A DNA stretch of 64,000 nucleotides from Acanthococcus lagerstroemiae (GCA_031841125.1 CM063111.1:57907535-57971534), one strand, 5' to 3'; numbered from the stretch's first letter, positions 46,120-58,400 are shown. Numbers and translations: made by a program. The notes: generated from the sequence alone by a model not told the origin.

Positions 46120-47780
46120 ATTATGAAAGTAAGAACCCTTAAAAAGGAATTCTGACTTCGTATGTCAACCTTCCAGGAGAACTAGAAGACTGTAGACGTC
46201 GAAATATCAGTCCACGAATTGGGTCAATGATCCACCTTAACGATTTAAACGGTATCGCTCCTTGTTCGAAGCATTTAGTACACTCATACCGTGTTATAAA
46301 TTTGATTACACAGACGAGGCGTTACACCCAACAGAATTCAAAGAATTTTTTCGGATGATTGTTGTCTGGATACGGAAACGTGATCGACATAAGAAACTCC
46401 GCGAGCGTCACGTGTAAACAAAAACAAACGCCAGCGTACGCGACGAATAATGAAAATGAAGCGCTGCCTTGTAATTAGGTACCCATGTTTGCGAAATCGA
46501 GAATTTCCTAGTCACCGTCGGATTAAAAAGGAACAGATTTTGACCCTGTTGAAGGACTCAATCTTCAATCTTTCGATGTATGAAACGTTGACCAACAAAC
46601 TTTCTCCTCGGGAGAAAAAACACCAGATGGATTGCCAGCTAAAATCCGAGAAGACTGTAGATACAGAAGTGCAGATGCTTTTCTGTTGCCCAAGATCCGC
46701 CTACACAAGACCCAGGAAACAAATAGCCAGAGAAAGCAATCAACTATCCAGCCCATCAGACTGACAAACAGATAGGCAGACAGACTGGCAGCCCAACAGA
46801 TGATAGATGAAAAGAAAAATAACAGACAGCAAGACAAGTAGACAGTTCCTCGGAAAAAAACGGAGTCGAGTGCGAGATTCTGAATCCGAGAGCTAAGATC
46901 CCTTCGGCCCTCAGAATCCTGTATTCAAAATACAGATGCTTCAAGCTTAATAAATTGCAAGGCTTCATTGAAAATTAGCTTTCGGTAAATTTGATGTAAT
47001 AAAATTTACTGGTGTAATATGTTACCTATCTCAAGAAATTGAAGAGAAAATTTGTTCAATAGTAAAGTGTACCTACTCTAGGCAGTGGAATTAACGCACC
47101 GGAATTTCAGGAAACTTGAAGGCTACACAATTTAAATAAATATCAAACTGAAAACCACTCTACCTCTCCTATGAAGTCGATAGGCAATACTCTGCAAGAA
47201 AAATATTTATATTCTGTGAAGGGACCATCACACGGCCTTGGTAGCAGCTTTTAATTTTGTTACAATCCAAACGATGTCCGCAAAAAATTATCTCCTTAGA
47301 GCTAGCTCCGTAATTCGGATTTTAGAAAAAAAAACTTGCCTAGGCCGAGTCGTTCAAGTTGAGCTAAAATTGTGCCACATCTATGGCGATGCACACATGC
47401 CAAAGTGGCTACCCAGACACTGCCCTTTGGCCCTAGAAACTACCCTTTCGAATATCCCATCAGTGACCAGAGGGACGCATTAAGGCTGAACCGAGCCCCC
47501 ATTTCGCCTCTCCGCTTCGGATTCGCGTTATCCTACCAGGGCGACCGATATCGTGTCGGTGTCGGTGATCGGCTATGTCATTTCTTGAATAAGGACTACA
47601 TCGTCACAACGTGGTTGGAACGGCAGGGAGCCCCTACAGTGGCGATGATAGCAACAGAGTTTTCCTTGAGGAAGGAAAAATAATGTCGATGAAAGGCATT
47701 GCGGAAATCGGAAACTAGGCCAAGGACATGTTCATATCCTGTAAGCATAGTTTGAGTGATAGACAGAAGTATTTCGAAAT
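46120..47780. other. No recognised gene; open frame at 46450-46764
   Basis: The 104-codon frame at 46450-46764 is basic and shows no domain. Other frames in 47.2-47.7 kb are also unknown. Some of this may belong to the BEL/Pao element that follows on the minus strand, but no motif shows it. Confidence 0.35.
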
Positions 47781-47818
47781 TGACATCCAAGCTAGTGGCT
47801 ATACTGCTACTACCTAGT

Positions 47819-48319
47819 TTAAGAAAGTGGTTTCTTATCACGAGCCAGTTCTAGGTGGACGGTCTGTGTTACCAGACATGTGAATAGGACACCGTAAGTC
47901 TTCAACGGCATGTGGGGTGGTGATTGGAGAACCAGAATAGGTCCAAAGCAATCCACCCCAGTGTGGAGGAAAAGTGCAACATCCACCACACAAATTGCTG
48001 GAAGAGGAGGCATAGGAGGCAACTGGTATGGACCTCCAGTCCATTTCCGACATTCATTGCAAGTTTTGAGAATGGATTTGATCAGTTGCCGACCTCTTGT
48101 CACCTAGAAGCGTTCTCGTAATAAAGCGAGAGTATGAGTGACACATATGATGGTCACTTCTGCGTAGCGAGTCAACAGGGGACTTTGACGTGGCAAGAGA
48201 ATGGGGTGGACGGAGTTACATTCTAACGAGGCATACTGTAGACGACTTTTGCATCTAATAAGATCTTCTCTTCCCAGAATGGGGTTAAGTGAGGAACCTG
48301 CGCACAGAATTCTATACAC
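47819..48319 (-). pseudogene. BEL/Pao integrase fragment
   Basis: Read from 48319 downwards: SSLNPILGREDLIRCKSRLQ, then HPILLPRQSPLL, and after one stop RGRQLIKSILKTCNECRKWT, then LHTGVDCFGPI and VLFTCLVTQTVHLEL. This is the BEL/Pao pattern N-P-x-L-x-x-x-G-L-I-R-V-x-x-R-L, HPIiLP, the integrase zinc-binding C-x-x-C and the first catalytic D in D-(Y/C)-F-G-P. The H-H part of the HHCC finger and the later D,E residues are lost or unclear. A stop near 48105 breaks the frame. No LTR is seen. Confidence 0.82.
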
Positions 48320-48429
48320 CCAATTTTTGGTTCATGCCTCCACATCAAAACTACCTAAAATTAGATTATCGGTGACAGACTGTTTCGTTATCGTTAATAG
48401 CGGAAACTATAATATAGGTAAGATAAAAA

Positions 48430-48906
48430 GGGAAGCAGCCGCAACGCAACACCACCCTCCTTCTCCTCGACATCGAGGAATTAGTAGAAGAGGAGGGAAT
48501 CGCGGCAGCAGTAGGGGTGACTCAGAGGCCGATCCTGCAACGCATGCGAGGAGGAAGAAGGATAGCGAAGGTGCTAGTACCAATCAACAGGGGCCTGGAA
48601 ATCCTGAATGGAAGACATGTGAAGATCGGTTGGAGTAACTGTAAGGTTCGCTCCCTGGAGAAAACTAGTAGCACCCCCAGATGCTACAGGTGCCTGCGTC
48701 CTGGGCACATGGCAAAGGAGTGCCAGAATCAGGACCTGGAGCGCCCGTGCTACCGCTGCGGGGAGAGCGGACACATCGCGGCGGTATGCAACGCCGAAGC
48801 ATCTTGCCCTGTATGCAAGAAGATCGAGAGGCAAGACTGCAGGCATACCCTAGGAGGGCGCGGCTGTCAGGCGAGGGCAGTGAGTGGCAGACGACGAACG
48901 CGATGA
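48430..48906 (+). pseudogene. R1-type ORF1 (gag) C-terminal part
   Basis: Two overlapping frames. In the second (48517-48906), residues 56-69 form CYRCLRPGHMAKEC and residues 78-91 form CYRCGESGHIAAVC, both perfect C-x2-C-x4-H-x4-C zinc knuckles. A third, altered knuckle (CPVCKKIERQDCRHTLGGRG) follows. Upstream is a charged, R/G/S-rich stretch split over two frames. Knuckles of this kind bind LINE RNA in the ribonucleoprotein. The ORF ends close to the start of the endonuclease ORF. Confidence 0.85.
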
Positions 48907-49931
48907 GCCAGTTACCGGTGACCCTCTCCGTGCCACAGATAAATCTGAACCATTGTAGGATGGCTCAGGATTTGATGTTCGAGGCTGTACCACGGAGGAG
49001 GATCGACGTAATGCTAGTGAGCGAACCCTACAAATTGGGAGATGTTGTGGGATGGCAGACAGACCATACTGGCTAAGTGGCCATTGGTGTGAGTCCTGAC
49101 TTTCCGTTAGCTCCGAGTAAGGTAGGAAGAGGCGACGGGTATGTCGCGGTGGAGATTGGGGGAGTGAAGATATACAGCTGTCACTTCTCCCCCTATAGGC
49201 CGCCGGCAGAATCCCAGGCCTACCTTACTCAGCTGGAGAGGAGCACTTTCCGGGGAGGTAAGATGACAGTGGCCGGCGACTTCAATGCCAAGTCAGAAGA
49301 GTGGTTCGCCGGCCACACAGGTGTGAAAGGAGCGCTGCTGGGCGAGTTTGCGACGAGCAACCACCTGGTGCTGATGAACAACAGCGCCGCCTATACCCGC
49401 TTTCATCAAGGGTATGGGTCGAACATTGACGTAACGTTTGCCTCAGAATGCCTAGTTCGACAGATCCAGGACTGGGCGGTACTGGAAGAGGAGTCGGGAA
49501 GCAATCACAACTACATCAATTTTGCTGTGGCAAGGGAGAGAGTGGTCGCTACTCCAAGGAAGCTGGGAAGATGGGCGACTAGCAAGTTGGACAAGGACAA
49601 GCTGGAAGCAGCCTTGCTAGAGAGCAGCAGGAGCAGAGAAGAAGCGGAAGATTTCGAGAACGCAGGAGAAGCGGCGGAGAAGCTACATCGAAGAGTAGCT
49701 GCCGTCTGCGATGCCCCGATGCCCCGCCATGGTCCGCCGAGGAAGAAAGGAGAGATATATTGGTGGACCGCGGACATTGCCCATCTGAAGTCCGAGGCCA
49801 ATCAGTCGCGCAGAAGGTATCAGCGTACACGTGGCCGAGGAGTACCAGCGCGCTCGGAAAAGCCTGAAGACTGCAATCAGACACAGCAAGCTGAGATGCT
49901 AAAGAGAGCTGTGCAGCCAGGTGGAGGATGA
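48902..49931 (+). pseudogene. R1-type ORF2: endonuclease domain
   Basis: Opens with SVPQINLNHCRMAQDLM, the first conserved block of R1 endonucleases, and VMLVSEPYKL. A TAA at 49074 interrupts. The frame then continues through VAGDFNAKSEEW (catalytic GDFNAK block), ATSNHLVLMN, RFHQGYGSNIDVTFAS and GSNHNYINF. The last block is normally SDH, so the catalytic Asp is replaced by Asn. The domain would nick the genomic target for target-primed reverse transcription. Confidence 0.88.
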
Positions 49932-51836
49932 CCTCTTTGGAAGACCCTACAAAATGGTGATGAAGAAGGTCGGGGGCCCTCCCATAACCGAGCGTATGGA
50001 GTCGGGTACTGCGGAACAAGTGGCCCATCTATTTCCACAACGCCCAGCACCAGCGGACACACCTCTGGAAGTGGACGCCGTACCACCACTGATGGCAGCG
50101 GAAATCGACGCGGCAGTAGACAGAATACGTACAAAAGCGAAGAAGGCGCCAGGACCAGATGGGATACCGAATAGTGTGTGGTACGCCATCCATCAGGCCG
50201 ATCCAAGAATATTGGCTGCAGTCTTCAGTGCAGCGTTAAGCGGAGCAGTATTCTCCGCCAGATGGAAGATAGCCCGACTGGTGTTATTGCCAAAGCCAAG
50301 GAAACCAGTCGGCGGGCTAGCGTCATACCGGCCTTCATGTTTGCTGGAGACAGTTGGGAAGATTTTCGAGAGAATCATCGCAAACAGGCTGGAGAAACAT
50401 TTCCGGGGGAGGCGCGCGTTGAGCGCCAACCAGTATGGGTTCCGAGCTGAAAGCTCGACAATCCGGGAAACTGAAGAAGCTGGCACAGCCAGCGACCCAA
50501 AAGCTCCAATTCGGTGCAGCCGTCAGCCTCAACATACAGAATGCGTTCAACACGATGCCATGGACGCGCACATTGGAGGCGCTAGAGAACGCATCAGTCC
50601 CCGCGTACTTACGCGAAATAATCCAGGACTACTTGGTGCAGCGTGAGATGTCGCGTGGGGTTCCGCAGAGATCAGTTCTTGGCCCACTCCTCGGGAACAT
50701 CGCGTTTGACGGCATTCTGCGAGCAGAAATACCACCAGGGGACACTCTGGTGGTCGCAGTCGAAGACGACGTAGCCACACTTCAAAGCAAGGTGAACGCG
50801 GGACTAGAGGCAATGACCTGTTGGATCGAGTCGGGCCGGGTTGTGCCTAGCAGCCGAGAAGACAGAAGTGGTGTTGTTTACACACCGTCGACGGTACAAC
50901 CCTCCTTCCTCTCGCCTAAAGGGAGCGGAGATTGCGCCCTGTACAGCCCTGAAGTACCTCGGGCTGTGGTTCGACGGGTAGCTGTCGTTCAGGGAACACG
51001 TGAAGAGGACAGCGCAGAAAGTGGAGAGAGTGGTAGCCGGATAAGCCGACTCATGTCGAACGTAGGGGGGGGGGAAGCGATGGAGAAGAAACGTAAGCTG
51101 CTGGCGACGTCGCCATGTCGGTCCTCCTATATGGGGCGCCAATCTGGTCCGACGCCATCGGTGCCAGGGAGTACAGAGGAACCGATCTGGTAAGGGTCCA
51201 ACGGAAGGCTGCACTGAGGTGTGTCAGTGCCTATCGCAATGTTTCCACACAGGCAGTTTGCGTGCTAGCAGGTATACTGCCAGTGGAGTTACTAGCGGAT
51301 GTGCGGAAGAGGGTATACAGCATAACGCGGAAGATGCCACCGAAGAGCAGTGCGGCGCTACGGGTCAAGCGGGATAATAGGCAATCCCCGCTTTGCATGT
51401 GGGAAGAGCGGCTCTCCCGCAGTACCAAGGGAGAGTGGACCTGACTGCTAGTACGCGACCTCAACACGTGGTTGGGCAGACGCCATGGCCAGCTGGACTT
51501 TTACCTCACGCAAGTGATGAGCGGCCATGGAGTATTCAACAAGTACCTGCACTGGATGGGCATAGCAGAAAGTCCGCGATGTTCCTACTGCGCTGCAGGA
51601 CGACAAGAGGATGATGCCTGGCACACCCTGTCCGAGTGTCCGGCATTCGACCAAGAGAGGGAAGAGCGGCGACCGCCTTTCAAAACGCGGGCGTTGAGCC
51701 GCTTACACCGGAGAACCTGGTCCCGACCATGCTGAAGAGTAAAGCGGGATGGGATCAGGCAGCTGCCTTTGTCAAGAAGACGTTGGGCTACAAGATGGAG
51801 CCGGAGTGGCAGAGATAGAGGCAGCGGACGCAGCAC
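49921..51836 (+). pseudogene. R1-type ORF2: reverse transcriptase and Cys/His tail
   Basis: The RT continues in at least three frames. 49921-50646 holds KKAPGPDGIPNSVWYAIHQA, ARLVLLPKPRKPVGGLASYR and ERIIANRLEKHF. 50435-51193 holds AVSLNIQNAFNTMPW (motif A, normally SLDIRNAF, so Asp to Asn), GVPQRSVLGPLLGNIAFDGI (motif B) and LVVAVEDDVATL (motif C, where Y/F-A-D-D has become VEDD). 51115-51444 holds the thumb (LLYGAPIWSDAI, VQRKAALRCVSAYRNVST). 51472-51735 ends with CSYCAAGRQEDDAWHTLSEC, the C-terminal zinc-finger-like motif of the clade. Frame changes near 50450 and 51120 plus the residue changes make the enzyme inactive. Confidence 0.88.
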
Positions 51837-52109
51837 CGTATGCCGGCACTCGCCATCCAGCCAGCATCAACGACAACGACGACGACGATGTCGCAGCTGC
51901 CATCAACCGACGAAGAAGACGATCCGGCGCAACTTGGCAGCGAAGATGAAGAATAAGACGCCGTAAGGAGGCGACAGGAGAAATGGGGGTATCAGGAGCT
52001 ACCTAAAAGCGATCCCCCTATTCAGATGCAGGCCCATTTGGGGCGTTTCCGGGATAGGGGGTGCGGTTTCCCGGGGCAAATTTGGCATACGTGCATCGCC
52101 ATACGCCCC

Positions 52110-52710
52110 TCTATCATCGAAGATGAAAAGGGGGTTTAGTTCCTATTGTAATTCCTCCTACGGACAGCCTCAGATATAAAATCCAAATCGTCTGACCCTG
52201 TTAATTCAAAACTAACGATAAACCAATGAGTCAGCTGGTAGTCGAAATCGAAATTCGATGTGACAGACTCATATGCTTTGTCTTCGTTAAAGTATCCGAG
52301 GCTATCACACGTTCAAGATATATCACATTCGAGGTATTGATTGACCACATGAATATAATATATCGAATATTAATTATAGAGGGAAACTAGTAATTAAAGT
52401 CGAAGTCGAATTTCTCGACAACATATATCGTTTTTGGTTTGCCAGAAGTTGTAGCCAAATTTGGTGGAGAATATCATAAGTTGTTATTAAAACGTAAGAC
52501 GGCGAAATGCGAAAGGTTGTTCAAAACATTTAGAAGGAGGTGCGAATGCTGACAACTTTAATTAATAACCGGAAGGTAATTTTCGCTTCAGAAAACGATC
52601 TTAATTCGTATTCATATCCGTAGGAAAACCATCAATTATAAACATCATCCTCGACATAATTGTCTTCATTTCAAACAGTAATTTCAGTGTGCAGTTACGA
52701 CAACACAGTA
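52110..52710. other. Non-coding, no feature seen
   Basis: AT-rich spacer between the R1 element and the CpG-rich block. No repeat or domain is recognised. Confidence 0.45.
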
Positions 52711-52715
52711 ATTGT

Positions 52716-52800
52716 AACACGTGCGACGTGTCACAAGGAAAGGGCCTGAGTGGTATAACTGGACACTGGGACCTTTTTCCAGTGACACGTCACACGTGTT
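52716..52800. promoter_or_regulatory. Inverted repeat with paired E-boxes
   Basis: aacacgtgcgacgtgtcac (52716-52734) pairs with gtgacacgtcacacgtgtt (52782-52800) with a single mismatch, and ggaa / ttcc extends the stem. Each arm contains CACGTG, a bHLH E-box, and ACGTGTC. It lies just left of the CpG-rich block. It could be a MITE, a hairpin or a regulatory palindrome; nothing shows which. Confidence 0.5.
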
Positions 52801-52899
52801 CAACACATGTAAGCGCTGCGAAATTACTGATAATCCCACAGCGAGATAAAAGATCATGTAAACAAACTCGACAGCGAAAAGCCCTGCTCTCTGTCTTCG

Positions 52900-53830
52900 T
52901 CAAATTCTGAGTGAGTTTACCCCAGGAGCTGGCCAAGAATGGCGCCATCTTCCAGCGCGATCCGCGGAATCCACACCGACTGGTCATCGAGCCGCGTTCG
53001 CGCTCCCGCCCTCGGCATTACGAATTTCGCTTTCACGCGGGAAATTTCCATTTTCGTCGGACACACCACGTCGCCGGTCGCATACACAAAATCACCGCGG
53101 CCGGGTTTTGCATTTCTGTGTAGATTCGCGGAAACGCGCGGCGCAGCGCGCCGCGATTCCCGGGCCGGCGTGAATATTAATTGGCGAATGCGCGGCGCAC
53201 GTAGCACGTACTCTAGGCCTAAATGCAGTTTCGCCTCCGCCACTTTCATTAAAATCAACCCAAAACGGGCGCTTTCCGAATAAATCACAAAATTATTGTA
53301 GAAAATGCTCGCGGACGCCGAGCTGGCTCGGCGGCGAACGCGCCCGATATTTGAAAGTCGGCCAAAAGCGCGCGACCGGCCGAGGGGCTCGGGCGGGGGG
53401 CTGAGTCTGCACGCGGGCGGGTCATCAAATGGAGAATATTCGTTTTGAATATTAATACGCGGCCGACTCGGCGATGTGGAGGACTCGGGCGATCAAATTA
53501 AAACGAGACTGATGGTTAGTATTGCGAGCACGAGGTGACACATATATTCGATACGGGGTAGGATATACACACGGCACCTTGTAATTTCGAGCGAAACGTC
53601 ATTTTCTCTGCCCGTTCAAAGCCAAGGACGTAACTGAGTACCGGGCCGGACGGCAATGGCATCCGTTAATCGTTCTCGTATTGGCGAAGTGATCGCGACT
53701 CGACAGAACTTTCGGCGTCCGCGGTCCAGTGCGTGAAGAAACGTGTTCGATTCGCGATATTTGCGGCGGTTTGACGCACACGTGCTGCTGAGTGGACTCC
53801 TGCGAGCAGAGGCGACGTTACCGTTCACGA
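52900..53830. other. CpG-rich island, function unknown
   Basis: Strongly enriched in CG dinucleotides (for example gaaacgcgcggcgcagcgcg at 53130 and the 53320-53420 stretch), in contrast to the AT-rich flanks, and free of transposon signatures. Several overlapping frames of 60-124 codons on both strands stay open because of base composition, and none shows a domain. Candidates are an unmethylated promoter or first exon of a gene lying outside the window, or a conserved non-coding element. Confidence 0.5.
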
Positions 53831-53904
53831 TTTGGTAGGTAAAGTGCATTCTATGGGGCTCGTTCGTCAAATTTAGTTTTATATTTGGGCATCCCTCCTA
53901 CATG

Positions 53905-54540
53905 TATGCTTCCTTGGCATGGTGAGGGGGCTTGAAGAAGAAATAAAGGGACATAGGAGAAGGAAAACTCCACAAGTCCTGATGAGAGTAAGGGGAATTA
54001 CATCAATATCCTTCCCTGGACATGCGTCTCCACAACCACAGTTATGGTGGCAACTCACTAAAGCAGTAATGATTCCGGAGGTAGAAAGTCTCCCATTCGG
54101 ATGTCCGGGCTGAAACTATCTAGTGAGAAACTATCAAAATTGAGAATAGGAACATGGATTCAGCATTGCCAACTTTTGATAACAGGGTTACCGTATTTTT
54201 AACAACAACAAAAATTAACGTATTTTAACCCTTATTACCGTACACCGAAATTTTCGCAAAGATTCATTAAAATGTTGCACAATTAACTTTTATTTTTTGT
54301 TGCAAGTTGCAAGGTACGATGTTGATTTCCCACCCAGTCACTACCACATCACACTATCACACTAACATTTCAAAAAGATTTTCATTACAGTCATCGACTT
54401 TCTTGAAAATGAATTATGAATTGCGTACAGTAGATGACCAATTTGGATTTAGAAAAAGTAGAAGTACTGAGGAAGTAATGAAAAACTACAACAGTAGGTC
54501 TTTCCAGGAAATGTAGTTTTTCCAAATATTAATTACTGAT
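53905..54540 (+). pseudogene. RTE-like LINE pieces (5' end and RT block)
   Basis: 53905-54170 contains the leader motif cccattcggatgtccgg followed by codons for LSKLRIGTW, the first block of an RTE endonuclease, then breaks off. 54405-54500 reads DDQFGFRKSRSTEEVMKNY, the RT motif with Q-x-GFRkgrST. The two pieces come from distant parts of the element and are joined by deletion or by independent insertion. Confidence 0.65.
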
Positions 54541-54579
54541 GAGGGCGTTCCAACAGGTAAATAATTTTTCCTGACGTAA

Positions 54580-55090
54580 AAAAGCTCCCCATTCGGATGT
54601 CCGGAAAGGAGCTACTTGGGGGAGTATCATCATCGGAAAGTTTTAAAAAGAAAGGCGCAATTAAAATAGGAATTTGGAATGTAAGAAGCTTGAATGTAGT
54701 TGGAAGATCAGAGAATCTTTAAGATAGATATGAAGAGGAAACTAGGGATAGCTGGAATAAGTGAAGTAAGGGAAAGAGGAGAATGATTTTTGGTCAGGAG
54801 ACTTTAGAATAATAAATACAAAGAGAATACAAGGGCAAGCAGGCGTCGGAATTGTTATGAATAAACAAATAGGTAATACAGGAGGTTGTTTACGAAGGGT
54901 CTAAAGGAGCTATATGCCTGTCAATAGGTCTTATAACGATAATAAAGTTATGGATCTTATCAGTTTTTATCGATTTATAAGAACATGTGGCACGGTGTCC
55001 ATAATGAAGATACGAGCTATAACAGGTATTATGTACTTCAGAAAGGTGATAGTTTGTAAATACCTCTTTATGAACGTTATGGCACTAGAC
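54580..55090 (+). pseudogene. RTE-like LINE endonuclease fragment
   Basis: The leader motif cccattcggatgtccgg recurs at 54584. It is followed by KIGIWNVRSLNVVGRSEN (first endonuclease block, normally KIGTWNVRTL), a stop, then MKRKLGIAGISEVRERG and FRIINTKRIQGQAGVGIVMN, the next blocks of the domain. Later sequence to 55090 is open but unrecognised. Multiple stops; inactive. Confidence 0.75.
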
Positions 55091-55426
55091 ATTTCGTGAA
55101 CAGCCTCCAGTTATGTATTATAAACAACAGAGTGAAAGATTAAACTTGATAAAAATCAGAAGAGTCGCTGGATTTTTTATTTTTATTTTTAATTTATTAT
55201 TTTTTTTTTTTTGGGGGGGGGATTGTTTCAGTAGTGATAACCTACATCCATCGGCATTGGTGGTGGATTTTTTGGGGGAGGGGTGTAGTATGTTGTATCA
55301 AAGTGTCTAACAGTCATTGAAGTCATTTATTTTCAGTCATGGTCATTTAAAAATTTAAGAACCAGCAAATTATACCTTGATAGAGAAAACAAAGAATTTG
55401 GAATTGGAAAATTCTATTATAATGAC

Positions 55427-58400
55427 CAGGGCTGCAATTTTTATGCAAATGTATATTTTTATCTATGGCGTATAGGTATAAGTTTCAAAAGATCTTCACG
55501 AATCACAAAATTCTGCGTTAAATGAGCAGCACTTATCCTGCATGTTTCGCATATTTTGGCATTTACCGCATATTTTGCACCGCCAATTCTACTAATTTTT
55601 CAATATGTTCCCCCAAGAAGTTATTTTTTCAGTTCTGAGAATGATGTCCAATGAATCAGTAGAAAAGCGTTCAGAAAAATATGTTCTTTTGCACGTGAGA
55701 TAAAACCTTCCTCTTGCCCGTATCACATTCATCGATCATCAAGAAATTACGAGAATAAGTGCATTATCTCCTGGGTGCATCTCCTATTAAATGAAGATTG
55801 GACTCTTAAGGAGATACTTTGCCGGATCATTTTAAAATATAATAAAAATTGTCTATATATCCATATTGTATTTGCATATTTATGCACAGTTTAGAATTTT
55901 GTCGCATATTTTCGGCATATTATTTAGTAATACGGGCATCCTACAAAAAAAAATCAGGTGAAAGTCGAAAAAATTTATAACAGCGTTTTTTTTGTGTGAA
56001 TGTGTTCAGAAGGGTCCCAGTAGATACCCCATAAAACCCAAGAGCTCCAAGTGTTGAGGAAATGTTTTTTGTGTGGGGGGGGGGGAGGTGTAACACCCCC
56101 AAAATCAACTCTGAATTTAAAAAAATAACAAATTCGGAATCTGCATGCAATTTTTGATCCAATGATATCCAACACGACCCCTTTCAAGTAAAACATGAGC
56201 CCTTAAGAGGGGGTTCCAAATTTTGAATTTTTAAAAATCTCAGGAACTTCAATTTTATACCCAAGTTGAAAACTGTACCTACATGATATTTTATCGTGCC
56301 CCAATGTTTGTCTATAAGTATGTGAGGGATTGCAAAACTATTTTGACACCGTCGCACCCCTATCCAAGGGGTGGACCATTTTGATATCCACTTTTTTCTT
56401 CTTTTTCGCGAAGAATAAAGATGAGCCCATTCTAAATGGGAAAAGAATGAAAGTTTTCTTCCTTAATTCGGCATCTCTGACGGCAAGGTCTCGTTTCTTT
56501 CTCGGTAAAAAAAAAAAAAATCGCTCCCATTAAGCAAGACTAAAGCTAAACTTGAGATTTTTTAAGGAAAGATCACTAAAATAGGAGTTTTTGGGTCGTT
56601 GATTTCGAGAATTTCCCCAGAAGATTCTTCTTTAAACCCTGAATTGACTTTCAGAGTTCTCTATTCTTGGAAAATTAAGTAACGAATCAAAATACGAGCA
56701 GTTTTTTGCATCGCTGAATTCCAAAGCTTCTATGAGCTTTCTTATTAAACTGCGATTTGGACCCCAAAATTCAAAATTGATTTTTAGGAAATCGAATAAA
56801 GTATTAGAATTTTCTGGGTTGCTGAATTCGAAAATTTCATCAGATTCCTCTTGGATTCCCGATTTAGGCTTCAAAAGCCAAAACTGGTCTCCAGAAGTGA
56901 TTAAAATTGATTTCCCGGTAACCGAATCAAATATCGAAATGGGGCATGGGAGAGGAGAGGTCGCCTAGTTTGGAAATTCCATCAACACAATAAATTTTCG
57001 ATATTGACTCTCGGGCAGGCCCCAAACACCAAAATGAAAGTCGAAATTGAACGAACTTGATTTAATCTTTCATTTTCAGAACCATCAAATTACCAAAATT
57101 CAAATTGGAGGAAAAATTTCAAAATTATCCAAGTATGAGTTATTATAAGGGGAACATTCAAGTCTTTAAAAATCAAAAACTATGAAATTGAACCGAAATT
57201 AGGAATTACAATAGTAGCTGTTTCAATAGATTACTTGGGTTTTCAACGTCAATCAATTTTTGTCAATCTTTAGACTTCAAATGTTGGCTCGTAAAGATGA
57301 GCTTCAATAAGTTTTTTCTTCAACATCACACGCAAAAATTGCCATTTAACCTAAGAATGATGAAGTCCAATCAAAGGTCCAAGGGTCATTACTAAATTTG
57401 TAACATCCCCCCAGCCCCTTTCCCCACCTAAAACAAGAAAATGTAAATAAAACAACTTTCACTTCGATAGTTCAATCATTTTTTATAAAATCATATATGC
57501 TGCTTTTGAAAATTAGGCATTTGACGATTTAATCCTTTCTCAAGAGATTAGGATGTTTGTAATGATGAAAATGAATCAGCGAACTTTAGCATTTTCAAAA
57601 ACCGTATGTTAATTTGAATTTAAGATCGTAAGAACTCTCCACCACTGCAAGAGTCTGCTCGATTTGTAAAAACTAATTAGTGCTAGTGCATTTCGATTTA
57701 TGGCGGATCTTTTAAGCTCGAATCAGATTCAAAATTTAGCGCATGTTCGAATTCAACTACCCTTAAGGTCAGTAATTAATGTCGATAGTCTATCCACTTT
57801 GGGATCCCATTTTGAGTTCTGGAGTCCAGGGACGTACCGAAGAGTTTTTCTTGAGGGAAGGGTGGGGGGGGTAAAAATTGTGAAAGTCCCAAATGACTCA
57901 AATCAAAGTTCCCAGGTATCAATGCAAAAGAAGAAGGGACGTACCGAAGAGTTTTTCTTGCGAGAAGGGGGGGGGGGTAAAAATTGTGAAAGTCTCAACT
58001 GACTCAACTCAAAATTTCCAAGTATCAATGCAAAAGAAGAGAAACCTTTTGACTTGTTGGATTTTTCCAACCTCTCAACTCAATTCCCAAATATCAAAGA
58101 CCAAAAAAAAACTTATAACTTGTTAGATTTTCCAACTCGCCTAACTGAAATGGTAAATTTTCCCGTTGCCCCTTGCCCCCTAATCGGTACGTTCCTGCCT
58201 TCAATAATTTGGCAGTTGGCGAATTTTGAAACTGTTCATTTGAATTCTTCATTTTCTAAGAACGTTTGTTCGTTCGTTTGTTTGTTTGTTTATTATTATT
58301 TAATTTTAGTGCCCTAAAAAGCCAGTCCGTGTCTGTGTGAATGTTTCGGTAATATCAAAATGGTCCAGCTCTCGGATAGGGGTGCGACTGTGTCAAAATA

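Larger units (their letters stand above)
48370..52110 (+). mobile_element. R1-clade non-LTR retrotransposon, near full length, inactive
   Basis: Gag, endonuclease and reverse transcriptase domains appear in order, followed by a C-terminal Cys/His motif and a 3' untranslated end whose ttggcatacgtgcatcgcc is repeated in the short LINE tail at 35.5 kb. The GC content is higher than the flanks. Several stops and frame changes and at least three altered catalytic residues show it is dead. The 5' limit is uncertain, because ORF1 begins in a region already broken next to the BEL/Pao fragment. Confidence 0.88.

Noticed and set aside
52917..53288. Long overlapping ORFs in the CpG-rich block
   Set aside because: High GC removes stop codons on both strands; no domain or splice pattern was seen.
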